DNA of 64,000 bases from positions 3,906,001 through 3,970,000 of the forward strand of contig NZ_CP009553.3 in NCBI RefSeq assembly GCF_000767615.3, written 5' to 3'. A program made the translations under genes and the position numbers. How positions within the stretch are numbered: the stretch's first letter is position 1; each line of letters opens with the position of its first letter. Under the pieces are notes generated by a model that was given only the letters and a program-made list of their open reading frames with translations, had not been told where the DNA came from and ran no database searches. Source of the DNA: Pandoraea pnomenusa. GTDB taxonomy: Bacteria; Pseudomonadota; Gammaproteobacteria; Burkholderiales; Burkholderiaceae. This document shows positions 8,135-16,502 of this stretch, piece after piece.

Positions 8135-9376
8135 TCAGTACTGCCCCTTGGGATCGAGCCCAAGCGCCATTTGTCCGTACATCGTGCCCACGGTGTCCCA
8201 GTTCATGCTGATGTGCCGGCCGACCGCGTTGGCGTCGCGCCATGCACGTTGCACCGGGTGCGACAGGTCGAGTCCCTGACCGCCCGTCGACGCGTTGAGT
8301 GCCTCGGTGGCACGAATCGCCAGCGACACCGCGAAGGCTTGCCCGCGTCGACTGTGGATGCGCTCCTCCACCGATATGCTCTCGCCGCTGCGCACGGTGT
8401 TCTGGCGTTCTCGCAGGTCGGACAAGAGGATCATCCTTGCGGCATCGGCGCTGGCGGAGGCTTCAGCCACCCGCAGCTGAATCGTCGCGAACTCGGCCAT
8501 GCGGTTATGCCCACCCGCCACCGCACCGCGCGTCACGCGTCGGCTGGTGCGCTCCAGATAGTCTTCCAGGGCGCCCAGGGCGGCCCCCACCGATACCGAG
8601 GCGAGACACGACGGGATCATCGAGAGCATCGGCAGCGCGTAATCGCGCTTGTGCGGGTACAGTTTCGCGCCCGGCGTCAGCCCCGAAGTGGTCTCGGAGA
8701 AGAACAGCACACGATGCGCCGGTACGAAAACGTTATCCAGTACCAATGTCTTGCTGCCTGTGCCCGCGAGGCCGACGACATGCCAGGTATCGTCGATGAC
8801 ATAGTCGGACTCGGGCACGAGCAGGAAGGCCGGCGCCGGCATTTCGCGCGTGCCCTGGGGCGGCAGGATCGCGGCGCACAGCGACCACTGGGCGCAATCG
8901 CAACCGCTCGCGAAACTCCATCGCCCACTGAGGCGATAGCCGCCATCGACGGCTTCGGCATGGCATGCCGGCGCGTAGGAGCCGCACACGAGCGCATCCG
9001 GGGTCTGCCCCCAGACGTCACGTTGCGCCTGCTCCGGGAAGGATCCGACCAGCCATTGGTGCGCGGCCAGCAAGCCGGCCACCCACGCCGTCGATGCACA
9101 CCACTTCGCCAGATCGATATTGAGATCGACCAACGTGGCGAAATCCTGCTCGCTGCCGCCGAACGCCTTCGGTTTGACGATATCGAAATAGCCGATGCCC
9201 CGAAGCGCCTCGATCGACGACATCGGCACGCGGCGCTCGGTCTCGACTTGCGCGGCGCGCGCGCGAATTTCGCCCCCCAGGGCATAAAGGTTCGCCCGCA
9301 TTGCCGCCGTTCCTGCATTCGAAGCGTCGACTGCCCCGGCGACGCATGCCACCTCGATGTCTTGTGCTTCCACCAT
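8135..9376 (-). CDS. graA: resorcinol 4-hydroxylase, oxygenase component
   Basis: 413 residues, AGGAGG 9 nt before the ATG. The fold is that of acyl-CoA dehydrogenases recruited as group D flavin monooxygenases (HpaB/HsaA/TftD-like). A helical N-domain of about 120 residues is followed by a central beta domain (W-S-F-A-S-G; F-L-L-V-P; G-L-A-G-T-G-S-K) and a C-terminal helical bundle. It needs reduced flavin from a separate reductase, encoded by the next gene upstream. The predicted reaction is resorcinol plus O2 to hydroxyquinol, linking the decarboxylase to the ring-cleavage dioxygenase. The 18-bp gap to the decarboxylase gene supports one transcript. Substrate assignment rests on operon context. 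Confidence 0.85.
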   Translation of the reverse strand: MVEAQDIEVACVAGAVDASNAGTAAMRANLYALGGEIRARAAQVETERRVPMSSIEALRGIGYFDIVKPKAFGGSEQDFATLVDLNIDLAKWCASTAWVAGLLAAHQWLVGSFPEQAQRDVWGQTPDALVCGSYAPACHAEAVDGGYRLSGRWSFASGCDCAQWSLCAAILPPQGTREMPAPAFLLVPESDYVIDDTWHVVGLAGTGSKTLVLDNVFVPAHRVLFFSETTSGLTPGAKLYPHKRDYALPMLSMIPSCLASVSVGAALGALEDYLERTSRRVTRGAVAGGHNRMAEFATIQLRVAEASASADAARMILLSDLRERQNTVRSGESISVEERIHSRRGQAFAVSLAIRATEALNASTGGQGLDLSHPVQRAWRDANAVGRHISMNWDTVGTMYGQMALGLDPKGQY

Positions 9377-9469
9377 GATGATTGACCTCCTCTTTACCTG
9401 TTGGATGAAGCGCGCCCGCCGGGAGTGCGTGTGCCGACGAACACGTTGCGTTCGTGAATGGCGCGACGG

Positions 9470-10039
9470 TCAGCAGTACGCCGCATTGCAATACAGCAGC
9501 GGTCGATCGTCGCCCTGTTCGCGATGGCTGCCATCGTCGCGAGCCGACGAGACGTCACCACGCTCGCCTGCGCGAACGTCCTCGACAGCGCCGATGAAAA
9601 TCGTGTGAGTGCCGTAGGGCAATGCCGCGGATCTGCGGCAAAAGACGTTGGATTGCGCCGTGTCGAGGTAGTCGACGCCAAGCGGATGCGTTCCCCAACG
9701 TCCGACGAAGAATCGCGTTTCCGGCGACGCGGCGCCGCTGAAGGCGGTCGACACGTCGGCCTGATCGTGCCGCAGCACGTTGACGCAGAAGTGCCGCGCG
9801 CCCATCAGGATCTCGTGCAGCAGTGTCGAGCGATTCACGCAGATCAGCAGCGAGGGAGGATCGAGCGAAAGCGACGTGACGGCGGTCATGGTCATGCCAT
9901 GCCTGCGCTCGCCATCGCTGGCGGTGACGATGGTCACGGTGGAGGCCATGCGGCGCAGCGTCGCCCGAAAGGCCGCGGCAACAGCGGGATCGGTGGGATC
10001 GGTGGGATCGGTGGGATCAGGTAATGCGGACATTGCCAT
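9470..10039 (-). CDS. graD: flavin reductase component of resorcinol hydroxylase
   Basis: 189 residues, with GGAG upstream of the ATG. It is an HpaC-like flavin reductase domain: F-R-A-T-L-R-R-M-A-S near the start, a T-M-T-A-V-T-S-L-S-L-D-P-P-S-L-L flavin-binding stretch, and the terminal L-L-Y-C-N-A-A-Y motif. It would use NAD(P)H to supply reduced flavin to the oxygenase. An Asp-Pro-Thr tripeptide repeat at residues 8-18 is encoded by a 9-bp DNA repeat and lies before the conserved domain, so its copy number could vary without touching the fold. As first gene of the operon it faces the divergent MarR gene. Confidence 0.87.
   Translation of the reverse strand: MAMSALPDPTDPTDPTDPAVAAAFRATLRRMASTVTIVTASDGERRHGMTMTAVTSLSLDPPSLLICVNRSTLLHEILMGARHFCVNVLRHDQADVSTAFSGAASPETRFFVGRWGTHPLGVDYLDTAQSNVFCRRSAALPYGTHTIFIGAVEDVRAGERGDVSSARDDGSHREQGDDRPLLYCNAAYC
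9986..10018. repeat. 9-bp tandem repeat inside graD
   Basis: GGGATCGGT occurs three times in a row (9986, 9995, 10004), then a partial fourth GGGATC. On the coding strand it specifies Asp-Pro-Thr repeats at the N-terminus of the flavin reductase. The 9-bp unit keeps frame on gain or loss of a copy. Confidence 0.95.
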
Positions 10040-10108
10040 CTCGTGTCTCCATTCTGGCCCGAGCGATTTCAGGCGGCAGGCGAGCGTCGTACGCGCTCTC
10101 TTGGCGTG

Positions 10109-10136
10109 ACTATACTTTCATTTGCAAATGTTGCAA
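10109..10136 (-). promoter_or_regulatory. putative promoter of the resorcylate operon
   Basis: On the minus strand TTGCAA (10131-10136) and TATAGT (10109-10114) are spaced by 16 bp, close to sigma-70 consensus. Transcription would begin near 10102, about 60 nt before the flavin reductase start. The perfect palindrome at 10119-10130 fills the spacer. Confidence 0.5.
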
Positions 10137-10151
10137 TAACAAATAATGCAA
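10119..10151. promoter_or_regulatory. double palindromic operator, probable MarR-type binding sites
   Basis: CATTTGCAAATG (10119-10130) is a perfect 12-bp palindrome. It is followed at once by an imperfect one, TTGCA-N11-TGCAA (10131-10151). Both lie in the divergent region between the flavin reductase and the MarR gene and overlap the putative operon promoter. MarR repressors bind such short AT-rich palindromes, usually relieved by an aromatic ligand. Binding is inferred. Confidence 0.55.
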
Positions 10152-10204
10152 ACGAAATTGTTGCGCTGATAGAATTCGTCAATCAAAAAGATGAGCCGTC
10201 GAAC

Positions 10205-10693
10205 ATGCACAAGCTGACCAACTCGTTCCCTTACCTGCTGAACCGGGTCGGTGTACGGATGGGGGAACTGTTCTCACGTCGCATCGAGCCGTACGGCGTT
10301 ACCCTTCCCATGTACCGAGTCATGGCAGCGCTGTCGGAGGTGCCGGGGCAACGTCTCGGAGATTTGTGCGTGATGACGACCGTGGAACTCTCCACGCTCT
10401 CGCGCCTGATCGGCACGATGGAGAAGATGAATCTCGTGTCGCGTAGCCGGTTGGAAGGCAATGCGCGCACGGTGGCGATCCACCTGACGAATGAAGGGGC
10501 GACGCTGCTGGAATCACTGATGCCGATTGCGAAGCACTATGAAGATGTAGCCACCAGTCAGCTCTCCCGATCGGCGATCGAAGCCCTGAAGAAAACGCTG
10601 ACGGATATTTACAACGTGCTCGACATCATCGAGGACGAATTACCGGAGCCCACGGCGCGCGAGAAGCCTGGCAAGACATCTCGCAGGAAGTGA
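10205..10693 (+). CDS. MarR-family transcriptional regulator of the resorcylate operon
   Basis: 162 residues from the ATG at 10205; an upstream in-frame extension runs through the operator and is unlikely to be translated. The ribosome site is weak. The winged-helix core covers about residues 35-105: G-V-T-L-P-M-Y-R-V-M-A-A-L, then the recognition helix around V-E-L-S-T-L-S-R-L-I-G-T-M and the wing with R-S-R-L-E-G-N-A-R. N- and C-terminal helices form the dimer interface, and the basic tail K-T-S-R-R-K is not conserved in the family. Divergent placement and the palindromes between the two starts suggest a repressor of the operon and of itself, released by gamma-resorcylate or a related ligand. 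The effector is inference. Confidence 0.82.
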   Translation: MHKLTNSFPYLLNRVGVRMGELFSRRIEPYGVTLPMYRVMAALSEVPGQRLGDLCVMTTVELSTLSRLIGTMEKMNLVSRSRLEGNARTVAIHLTNEGATLLESLMPIAKHYEDVATSQLSRSAIEALKKTLTDIYNVLDIIEDELPEPTAREKPGKTSRRK

Positions 10694-10700
10694 TCGGAGG

Positions 10701-10715
10701 GGGGCACGATGCCCC
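10701..10715. terminator. short hairpin between convergent genes
   Basis: GGGGCA-CGA-TGCCCC lies just after the MarR stop and before the convergent dioxygenase stop. It has a strong stem but no T-tract, so termination is only possible. Confidence 0.3.
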
Positions 10716-10727
10716 GAGGTGTCAACT

Positions 10728-11669
10728 CTACGCTTCGGAGTTTTGAGTGAAATTCTCTGGCACGGCCGGCCCCCAAAGGTACAACGAGTTCTCAGGGGCG
10801 AAATCTCCGGCGGGCCAGTCTCGCCCGGCTGACACAAAATCGATGTCGGCCGAGTACTCGCAGAACGAACCCCACGGATCCTCTACATAGTGGAAATAGT
10901 TCGATCCCAGCACGTGTCTTCCTGTCCCCCACCCCTTCGCATATCCGGCGGCGGCCATCTGGGCCGCCCCCTCGCCGACGAGATCGACACTATCGACATC
11001 CCACGACGAGTGATGCCAGCCGCGCGCACTGCTTTTGGCGAAAGCCACCAAATGATGATCGCACCCGTGCGGCGCATGCGTGAACGCAATGAGATCCAAA
11101 GACTTGTCCGACAAGCGAAGTCCCAGCGCTCGCTCGTAGAAGGCGACTGCCTGTAGGACATCGGGCGTGAACAATAGCACGTGTGACAGTCGCCGCGGTC
11201 TCACGCGTGCCACCTCATTCCGGGTGAGTGCGCCGCGAATGTCCGCAGGAACACCACGCTCCGTTCGTACAATCTTACTGTCAGGACTGGTCTTCGGCCC
11301 GACTTGCACTTGAACAAGATTCCCGTCGGGATCGCGAAACCAAAAACCGGCGTCCGCATTTCCTTGCACCGACGCGACGTCGGTGGCGCCGGCCGAGATT
11401 GTCTGTTGGCGAAGCGACGCCAGATCGTCCGGATAACAGTTAAAGCTGAGATACGCCATCGATTTTCCGTCGCCGGCCAGTACCCTCGCCCATCGATGCC
11501 CGTCAGTTGCCCTGATCTCTAGCTCGCCGCCCTGAGATCCGGTACGGCTTACCGTCAGACCGAAGGCATCGAAGAAGCGATGCGCGTCGTCAAGCGACGG
11601 TACGTTGAGGGCAAAATGATCGATCGAATGCACCGCGGCTCGCGGAAACGTCGTTGAAGCTCTGGTCAT
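10728..11669 (-). CDS. two-domain extradiol ring-cleavage dioxygenase (VOC superfamily)
   Basis: 313 residues with GAGGAG 8 nt before the ATG. Two VOC modules are visible, at about 14-124 and 158-275. The second carries the probable Fe(II) triad His163 (L-S-H-V-L-L-F), His219 or His220 (G-W-H-H-S-S-W) and Glu271 (F-C-E-Y), as in type I extradiol enzymes. The size and the G-N-Y/F-H-Y-V-E-D-P-W-G-S style end recall trihydroxytoluene oxygenase and related enzymes that cleave substituted catechols. It would open a ring between or beside two hydroxyls. It is the last gene of the cluster read from 19004, and the FAH-family gene 63 bp upstream probably acts on its product. Substrate unknown. Confidence 0.8.
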   Translation of the reverse strand: MTRASTTFPRAAVHSIDHFALNVPSLDDAHRFFDAFGLTVSRTGSQGGELEIRATDGHRWARVLAGDGKSMAYLSFNCYPDDLASLRQQTISAGATDVASVQGNADAGFWFRDPDGNLVQVQVGPKTSPDSKIVRTERGVPADIRGALTRNEVARVRPRRLSHVLLFTPDVLQAVAFYERALGLRLSDKSLDLIAFTHAPHGCDHHLVAFAKSSARGWHHSSWDVDSVDLVGEGAAQMAAAGYAKGWGTGRHVLGSNYFHYVEDPWGSFCEYSADIDFVSAGRDWPAGDFAPENSLYLWGPAVPENFTQNSEA

Positions 11670-11732
11670 GTCTCACTCTCCTCGTAAGCGATCGGCGGCA
11701 ATCGATCCGCCGCCGATGCTCCCTCATACGAC

Positions 11733-12581
11733 TTAAAGGGTCGCCTCGTCGATAACGGTGTTTCGAAGCGTGCCGATCCCTTCCACACTGACTTCACAAA
11801 CATCGCCATGCTTCATGAAAAGCTTGGGCGTGCGTGCCCAACCGATACCCGACGGCGTTCCGGTCACGATGACATCGCCCGGCTCCAGGGTGATGCCTTC
11901 GCTCAAAATGCTGATGAGTTCCGCGACGTCGAAAATCATGTCGTCGGTACTGGCGGATTGGACCACTTCGCCATTCAGGCGTGTTTCAAGACGCAATCCC
12001 TTCGCGCCCGGCGGCAGTTCGTCAGCCGTCACAAGGTCCGGGCCGAACGGACCGGTGCCGTCGAAATTCTTACCGACGGTCCACTGCGGCGACTTGAACT
12101 GGTATTCCCGAACCGACGCATCGTTGAAAACTGTATAGCCCGCCACGCACGCCAGCGCGTCCTCCCTGGCGATATGCCGACCACCCTTGCCGAGCACGGC
12201 GGCGATTTCGCCTTCGAAGTCAAGGCCCCGACTGTCCGGTACCGCTGGCCTTACCAATGGCTGCTCATGCCCGACAAGACTCGTCGCTACGCGAAGAAAG
12301 ATCGTCGGATAGTCCGGCTGCTCGTACTGACTTTCCTTCGTGTGATCCGCGTAGTTGAGCCCGATGCAAATAATCTTGGGCGGTCGAGCAAGCGGCGGCA
12401 GGAATACGACATTTTCAGCGTCGACCCTTTCCTGGTTCGCTTGCTCGCGGCCATAGGCGATGAGGTCGACGCCGCGTGCCAGCAACGACTCCAGCGATTC
12501 GCTGCCCAGCACGCGAATGGCCTCTCCATCGCGCACGCCCAGCGCAGCCTTTCCGTTTTTCACGAACGATACATAACGCAT
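11733..12581 (-). CDS. fumarylacetoacetate hydrolase-family protein
   Basis: 282 residues with GGAG 7 nt before the ATG. The FAH fold occupies residues of about 70-280: G-L-N-Y-A-D-H, the metal-binding E-x-E in D-F-E-G-E-I-A, Asp in F-N-D-A-S-V-R-E-Y-Q, and the G-T-P-S-G-I-G loop. Members hydrolyse C-C bonds of acylpyruvates, or isomerise or decarboxylate ring-cleavage products. Its place next to an extradiol dioxygenase suggests it processes that enzyme's product, giving pyruvate or a similar small acid. The pairing resembles DntD/DntG in dinitrotoluene degradation, by analogy only. Confidence 0.83.
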   Translation of the reverse strand: MRYVSFVKNGKAALGVRDGEAIRVLGSESLESLLARGVDLIAYGREQANQERVDAENVVFLPPLARPPKIICIGLNYADHTKESQYEQPDYPTIFLRVATSLVGHEQPLVRPAVPDSRGLDFEGEIAAVLGKGGRHIAREDALACVAGYTVFNDASVREYQFKSPQWTVGKNFDGTGPFGPDLVTADELPPGAKGLRLETRLNGEVVQSASTDDMIFDVAELISILSEGITLEPGDVIVTGTPSGIGWARTPKLFMKHGDVCEVSVEGIGTLRNTVIDEATL

Positions 12582-12618
12582 TGCTTATCTCCAGAGAATT
12601 TGCGTTTCGCGCTGCCGC

Positions 12619-13608
12619 TCACTGATCGCGGCGTAACGCATGCTGTTCAAGCCACAGCGAAAACGTGTGACAAATGATGTCGTTGGCACGGTTCGCCGCA
12701 TGCGATGCCGCGAAGAAGCCGAAGAACGGATGGAACATGTCCTCGAAACGCAGCAGTTGCACCGGCACATTGGAGGCCTTGAGACGCTGCGCGTAGGCAA
12801 TGCCTTCGTCTTGAAGCGGGTCATGCCCCGCAACGGCGATCAACGTCGCAGGCATGCCATGCAGATCGACCGCGCGCAACGGCGAAGGGGGGAACTGCGT
12901 CGCACGATCGGCCAAAGCGCCCATATAGAGCCGTGAGATGTCCTGCAAATCCGAGGGCGACAGCATCGGAAAGTCGACTCCCTTCGCCGCTATCGGTGCA
13001 ACGTCACGGGCCATGTCGACCCCCGGCACGATCAGAAGTTGAGCGGCAAGACGAACGCCGCACGCGCGCAACGACAAGGCCGCCGACGTCGCCAGATTTG
13101 CACCGGCGCTCTCCCCCGCCACCGCGACCCGGGAGGCGTCGCCACCTAGCATCGCGGCATTGCGGACCGCCCAACGCGTTGCAATAAGGGCGTCTTCATG
13201 GGCCGCCGGAAAAGGATGTTCCGGCGCGAGTCGATAATCGACCGATACAACTACCGCATTGATGTCCCGGCAAAGCTTGCGTGCAATGTCGTCCATCAGC
13301 TCGACACTACCGAGGACAAATCCACCGCCATGAAAAAAAATTACTGTCGGCAAACCGCCCCTCTCGTTTCGAGGACGGTAGACGCGCACCGGAACACGGT
13401 TGCCCTCCGACTCGGCAGTGAGGTCTTCCACTTCGCCGATTACCGGCAACTGCGTGCGTTCGCGCGCGGCCATGATGCTTTTGCGCATGCGCTCACGAGC
13501 CTGCTCTGGTGACCCGGAAAACGGAGGCGGCACGTTTGCCGCGCGCATGGCCGATACGATGGCCGCCAGCTCGGGGTCCAGCGGTTCTCGCCGTGTGACG
13601 TCGTTCAT
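12619..13608 (-). CDS. alpha/beta hydrolase of the hormone-sensitive lipase family
   Basis: 329 residues. The HGGG oxyanion motif (F-F-H-G-G-G-F) is at about residue 94. The nucleophile is Ser in G-E-S-A-G-A-N, acid Asp in G-H-D-P-L-Q-D-E-G, and His in M-F-H-P-F-F. The start ATG overlaps the stop of the amidohydrolase gene as ATGA, so the two are translationally coupled. The family hydrolyses short-chain esters, lactones and carbamates. In this cluster it could hydrolyse an ester or amide of the starting compound, or a lactone formed after ring cleavage. The function is not resolved. The tight coupling hints that it acts next to the amidohydrolase. Confidence 0.82.
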   Translation of the reverse strand: MNDVTRREPLDPELAAIVSAMRAANVPPPFSGSPEQARERMRKSIMAARERTQLPVIGEVEDLTAESEGNRVPVRVYRPRNERGGLPTVIFFHGGGFVLGSVELMDDIARKLCRDINAVVVSVDYRLAPEHPFPAAHEDALIATRWAVRNAAMLGGDASRVAVAGESAGANLATSAALSLRACGVRLAAQLLIVPGVDMARDVAPIAAKGVDFPMLSPSDLQDISRLYMGALADRATQFPPSPLRAVDLHGMPATLIAVAGHDPLQDEGIAYAQRLKASNVPVQLLRFEDMFHPFFGFFAASHAANRANDIICHTFSLWLEQHALRRDQ

Positions 13609-14942
13609 TTCAATTCGAGAATGTATTGTTGGGAAGCCCGCGCCCGCGCTCTCAGGACATCAAGGTCGACGCCTATCATCTGACCTCGCCGTTTCATGGC
13701 ACGCCCGCCGACGAATACCGAATCCACATTGCCCGGATGTGCGGCAAGGACGACAGCCCCGATGGCGTCGGAAACAGGCGTGAGATTGAGGTCATCGCCG
13801 CGAATCATGACTATGTCGGCCTGCTTGCCCGGTGTGAGCGATCCCACTTTGTGATCAAGTCCGTTGGCCCTTGCGCCCGCTATCGTGGCGAATTCCAAAA
13901 CATCTCGCATCGAAAGCGTTGCGGGCGCGTTAGGAACTCGCGAATGGTTTCCGCCCATCCAGGAGCGGTAGTATGCAAACGCATGACGCATCTGCGTAAA
14001 CATGTCGCCCGAACACTTGGTCTCGGTGTCGCCACTCAGGCTTGGCCGTATGCCCACCGCCAGCAAGCGGTCGAATGGGATATCGCCGATACCTTGCGCG
14101 TTCAGTTCGCAATGCACACCGAGCGACGCGCTTACACCAGCGTCAGCCATCATGGCAATCTCGTCTGCGCCCGAGAAGCAACAATGCACAAACGTCAGGT
14201 CGTCGCCCAACACCCCGGCATCGTGCATTTGCGCGATGGCTCTAACAGTGCCGTTGCGCGCGTAGGCTCCCATGTGAATGCTCGATCGAATGCCGAGCTC
14301 GCGGGCGAGGCGAAGATCGTCCAGCCAGACCTCGCGTCGGGCCATCTCCGGCCCGCGCGCCGCCATTGCCAATGTGAGCAGTTGATCGTCGGATGAGAAA
14401 TATCGTTTTCGCAAGCGACGAATATCGTCCGGATGCCTCCGCTGGCTATCGAACATCCACGAGGCGCCATCCACCAGCGGCCAGCCGTGTGCGAACACGC
14501 CGCGAATGTTGGCGTCGCGCAATCCCGTGATCGCAGCGTCCGCGTGCTCCGGGCTGTTCTGAACATGAGACCAATCCAGCATCGTCGTAATGCCGCCTTC
14601 GAGCGCAGCGACGGCACCGAGCATCGTGGCGACGTGTACGTCCTCCGGGCGAAACGCAGCGCCCTTTGCGCCCAGCATTTCGGCAAAGTAGATTTGCGGG
14701 TCGATGTCCGCGTAGCGATGACGCACACAGCTTTGCCACGTATGGCGATGGGTGTCGACAAACCCGGGCAGCACGATCGTGCCTTGCGCATCGATGCATT
14801 CGGCGTCGACATTGCCGATTTTCGGGGAGACGGCAAGAATGCTATCCCCTTCGATCAGCACGTCACCCACGCGCAGATCACCGATCGCCGGGTCCATGCT
14901 CAGCACCCATCCGCCTTTGAGCAGAAGTCGTCGTTTGTTCAT
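13605..14942 (-). CDS. amidohydrolase, TRZ/ATZ and cytosine-deaminase-like group
   Basis: 445 residues; it begins 4 bp after the upstream monooxygenase gene ends. The metal site is complete: V-D-T-H-R-H-T near residue 64, His in S-I-H-M-G, His in F-V-H-C-C-F, and Asp in S-L-S-G-D-T-E. Glu of the canonical E-x-x-H loop is less obvious. This subgroup performs hydrolytic deamination or dechlorination of ring compounds (AtzA, TrzN, guanine and 8-oxoguanine deaminases, S-adenosylhomocysteine deaminase). With a ring hydroxylase and extradiol dioxygenase in the same operon, it probably removes an amino or halogen group from an aromatic or N-heterocyclic intermediate. The exact reaction cannot be read from the sequence. 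Confidence 0.82.
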   Translation of the reverse strand: MNKRRLLLKGGWVLSMDPAIGDLRVGDVLIEGDSILAVSPKIGNVDAECIDAQGTIVLPGFVDTHRHTWQSCVRHRYADIDPQIYFAEMLGAKGAAFRPEDVHVATMLGAVAALEGGITTMLDWSHVQNSPEHADAAITGLRDANIRGVFAHGWPLVDGASWMFDSQRRHPDDIRRLRKRYFSSDDQLLTLAMAARGPEMARREVWLDDLRLARELGIRSSIHMGAYARNGTVRAIAQMHDAGVLGDDLTFVHCCFSGADEIAMMADAGVSASLGVHCELNAQGIGDIPFDRLLAVGIRPSLSGDTETKCSGDMFTQMRHAFAYYRSWMGGNHSRVPNAPATLSMRDVLEFATIAGARANGLDHKVGSLTPGKQADIVMIRGDDLNLTPVSDAIGAVVLAAHPGNVDSVFVGGRAMKRRGQMIGVDLDVLRARARASQQYILELK

Positions 14943-14946
14943 GCGC

Positions 14947-16446
14947 TCACCGCCTTAGCCACTTTTTCAGTTGACGTTCGATTTCGTCATTACCGGCCGG
15001 GGTTTCGCTTGCCCACGCCACATAGCCATCCGGGCGCACCAGCAGTCCCTTGATCCCGTCCAGCGACGCGGGAATGCGAGCGGCGCGTGCCTGGAGCACG
15101 CTCACTGGCCGGCCGCCCACGTCGAGCGACGCGAACTGGCGCCCGAAACCCTCCAGATCGATGAGCACAAACTCGCGTTTGCGCAGCGTTTCCGTGATCG
15201 CTACAGAGCGACCGTCCAGCAGCATCAGATCGACATCGGGGCAACGGTGACCGGTCAATGGGTGAGCGTCCGGGTCGCGTGGATAGGGGGTCTCGAGACC
15301 GCACAGTTCCAGCACCAACTTCCGTTGCACGTCGGGCAGCGGAATCACCTGCTCCTGCATCCGCCGTTTGAGGACGACCGCCTCGGCGCTGAAGTTGAAC
15401 TGCAGCGCACATTGCGCCTGGACACTATCGAGCAGCCGACGCATGACCGGTAGACGCTCGGTGTCGTATGTGTCCAGCGTTTCGTCGTCCGCCGCACCGT
15501 TGATGACGTTGGCCAACTTCCAGCCGAGATTGAAGGCGTCTTGCAAGCAGAAGTTCATGCCGACGCCGCTGGCCGGGTAATGAATTCTGGCGGACTCGCC
15601 CACCAGGAAAACGCGCCCCTGTCTAAGCGTCGGCACCGCCCGCATCTGATCGTCGAAGCGCGAAGCCCAGCGAAATGACTTGATGCCGTAGTCGGTGCCA
15701 TGCACGTCGCGCAGACACTGCAACACCTCGTCCAGGGTGACCGGCTCGCCCTTCTCGGCATGCCTTCGATCACGATGCACGATGTTGAATCGCGTGATGC
15801 CGTCACCAAATATGTAGCCGCGAATCCACCCCATCTCGTTGTCGACGTTAATACGTCCTCCGGGCCACGGAGCCTCAAGCTCGGCATCCACGACGATGCC
15901 GCGGAACGTTCCGGAATGGCCGTCGAACGGCAGACCCAGCTTCGAGCGTACGACGCTGCGCCCGCCGTCCGCCCCAACGACATATCGGGCGCGCAGCGTC
16001 GAGAAGCGCCCCGCCGGGTCCGCGACCTCAAGCTCGACGCCATCGCCCAGTTCAATCACGTCTCGAACTTCCGCACCCCGTTGCACGACCGCGCCGCACT
16101 CCGTGGCCCACTCCCACAGCACCTCTTCTGTCATGTTCTGAGGCAAGCCCAGCGTGAAACCGAAGCGCGTTTCGAGGTACTTCCACTCGATAGGATGAAA
16201 CCCAGCCCAGATGTGCGTTGGCCGAAATGGATAGTCCACGATGTCGCGCGTTTTGCGGATCAGGCGATCGGCAATTCCCCGGGCATCGAACAGCTCGAGA
16301 ACACGGGGCAAGATCGTGCCGGCACGCGACTGCACGCCTTCGGTGCGTCGCTCAAGGACAAGTGTCTTCACGCCGGAGCCGGCCAACTCCGCGGCCATCG
16401 TCAAGCCGGACGGGCCTCCGCCGACAACAATCACATCCCACTGCAT
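14947..16446 (-). CDS. FAD-dependent aromatic ring monooxygenase (MhpA/PheA-like)
   Basis: 499 residues from the ATG at 16446 with GGAG 8 nt upstream; a longer frame to 16506 lacks support. The FAD dinucleotide fold is at the N-terminus (V-V-G-G-G-P-S-G). D-G motif Y-V-V-G-A-D-G-G-R-S is near residue 170, and the third FAD motif R-V-F-L-V-G-E-S-A-R-I-H-Y-P near 285. The C-terminal thioredoxin-like domain of about 100 residues is typical of phenol hydroxylase and MhpA. It would hydroxylate a phenolic ring with NAD(P)H and O2, preparing a catechol for the extradiol dioxygenase. The next gene upstream is a porin, 56 bp away. Substrate unknown. Confidence 0.85.
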   Translation of the reverse strand: MQWDVIVVGGGPSGLTMAAELAGSGVKTLVLERRTEGVQSRAGTILPRVLELFDARGIADRLIRKTRDIVDYPFRPTHIWAGFHPIEWKYLETRFGFTLGLPQNMTEEVLWEWATECGAVVQRGAEVRDVIELGDGVELEVADPAGRFSTLRARYVVGADGGRSVVRSKLGLPFDGHSGTFRGIVVDAELEAPWPGGRINVDNEMGWIRGYIFGDGITRFNIVHRDRRHAEKGEPVTLDEVLQCLRDVHGTDYGIKSFRWASRFDDQMRAVPTLRQGRVFLVGESARIHYPASGVGMNFCLQDAFNLGWKLANVINGAADDETLDTYDTERLPVMRRLLDSVQAQCALQFNFSAEAVVLKRRMQEQVIPLPDVQRKLVLELCGLETPYPRDPDAHPLTGHRCPDVDLMLLDGRSVAITETLRKREFVLIDLEGFGRQFASLDVGGRPVSVLQARAARIPASLDGIKGLLVRPDGYVAWASETPAGNDEIERQLKKWLRR

Positions 16447-16502
16447 TTTGTTTTCTCCATCAGATACGAAGACCAAACCCGAAAACGCTTTCGTTGAGCC
16501 GG

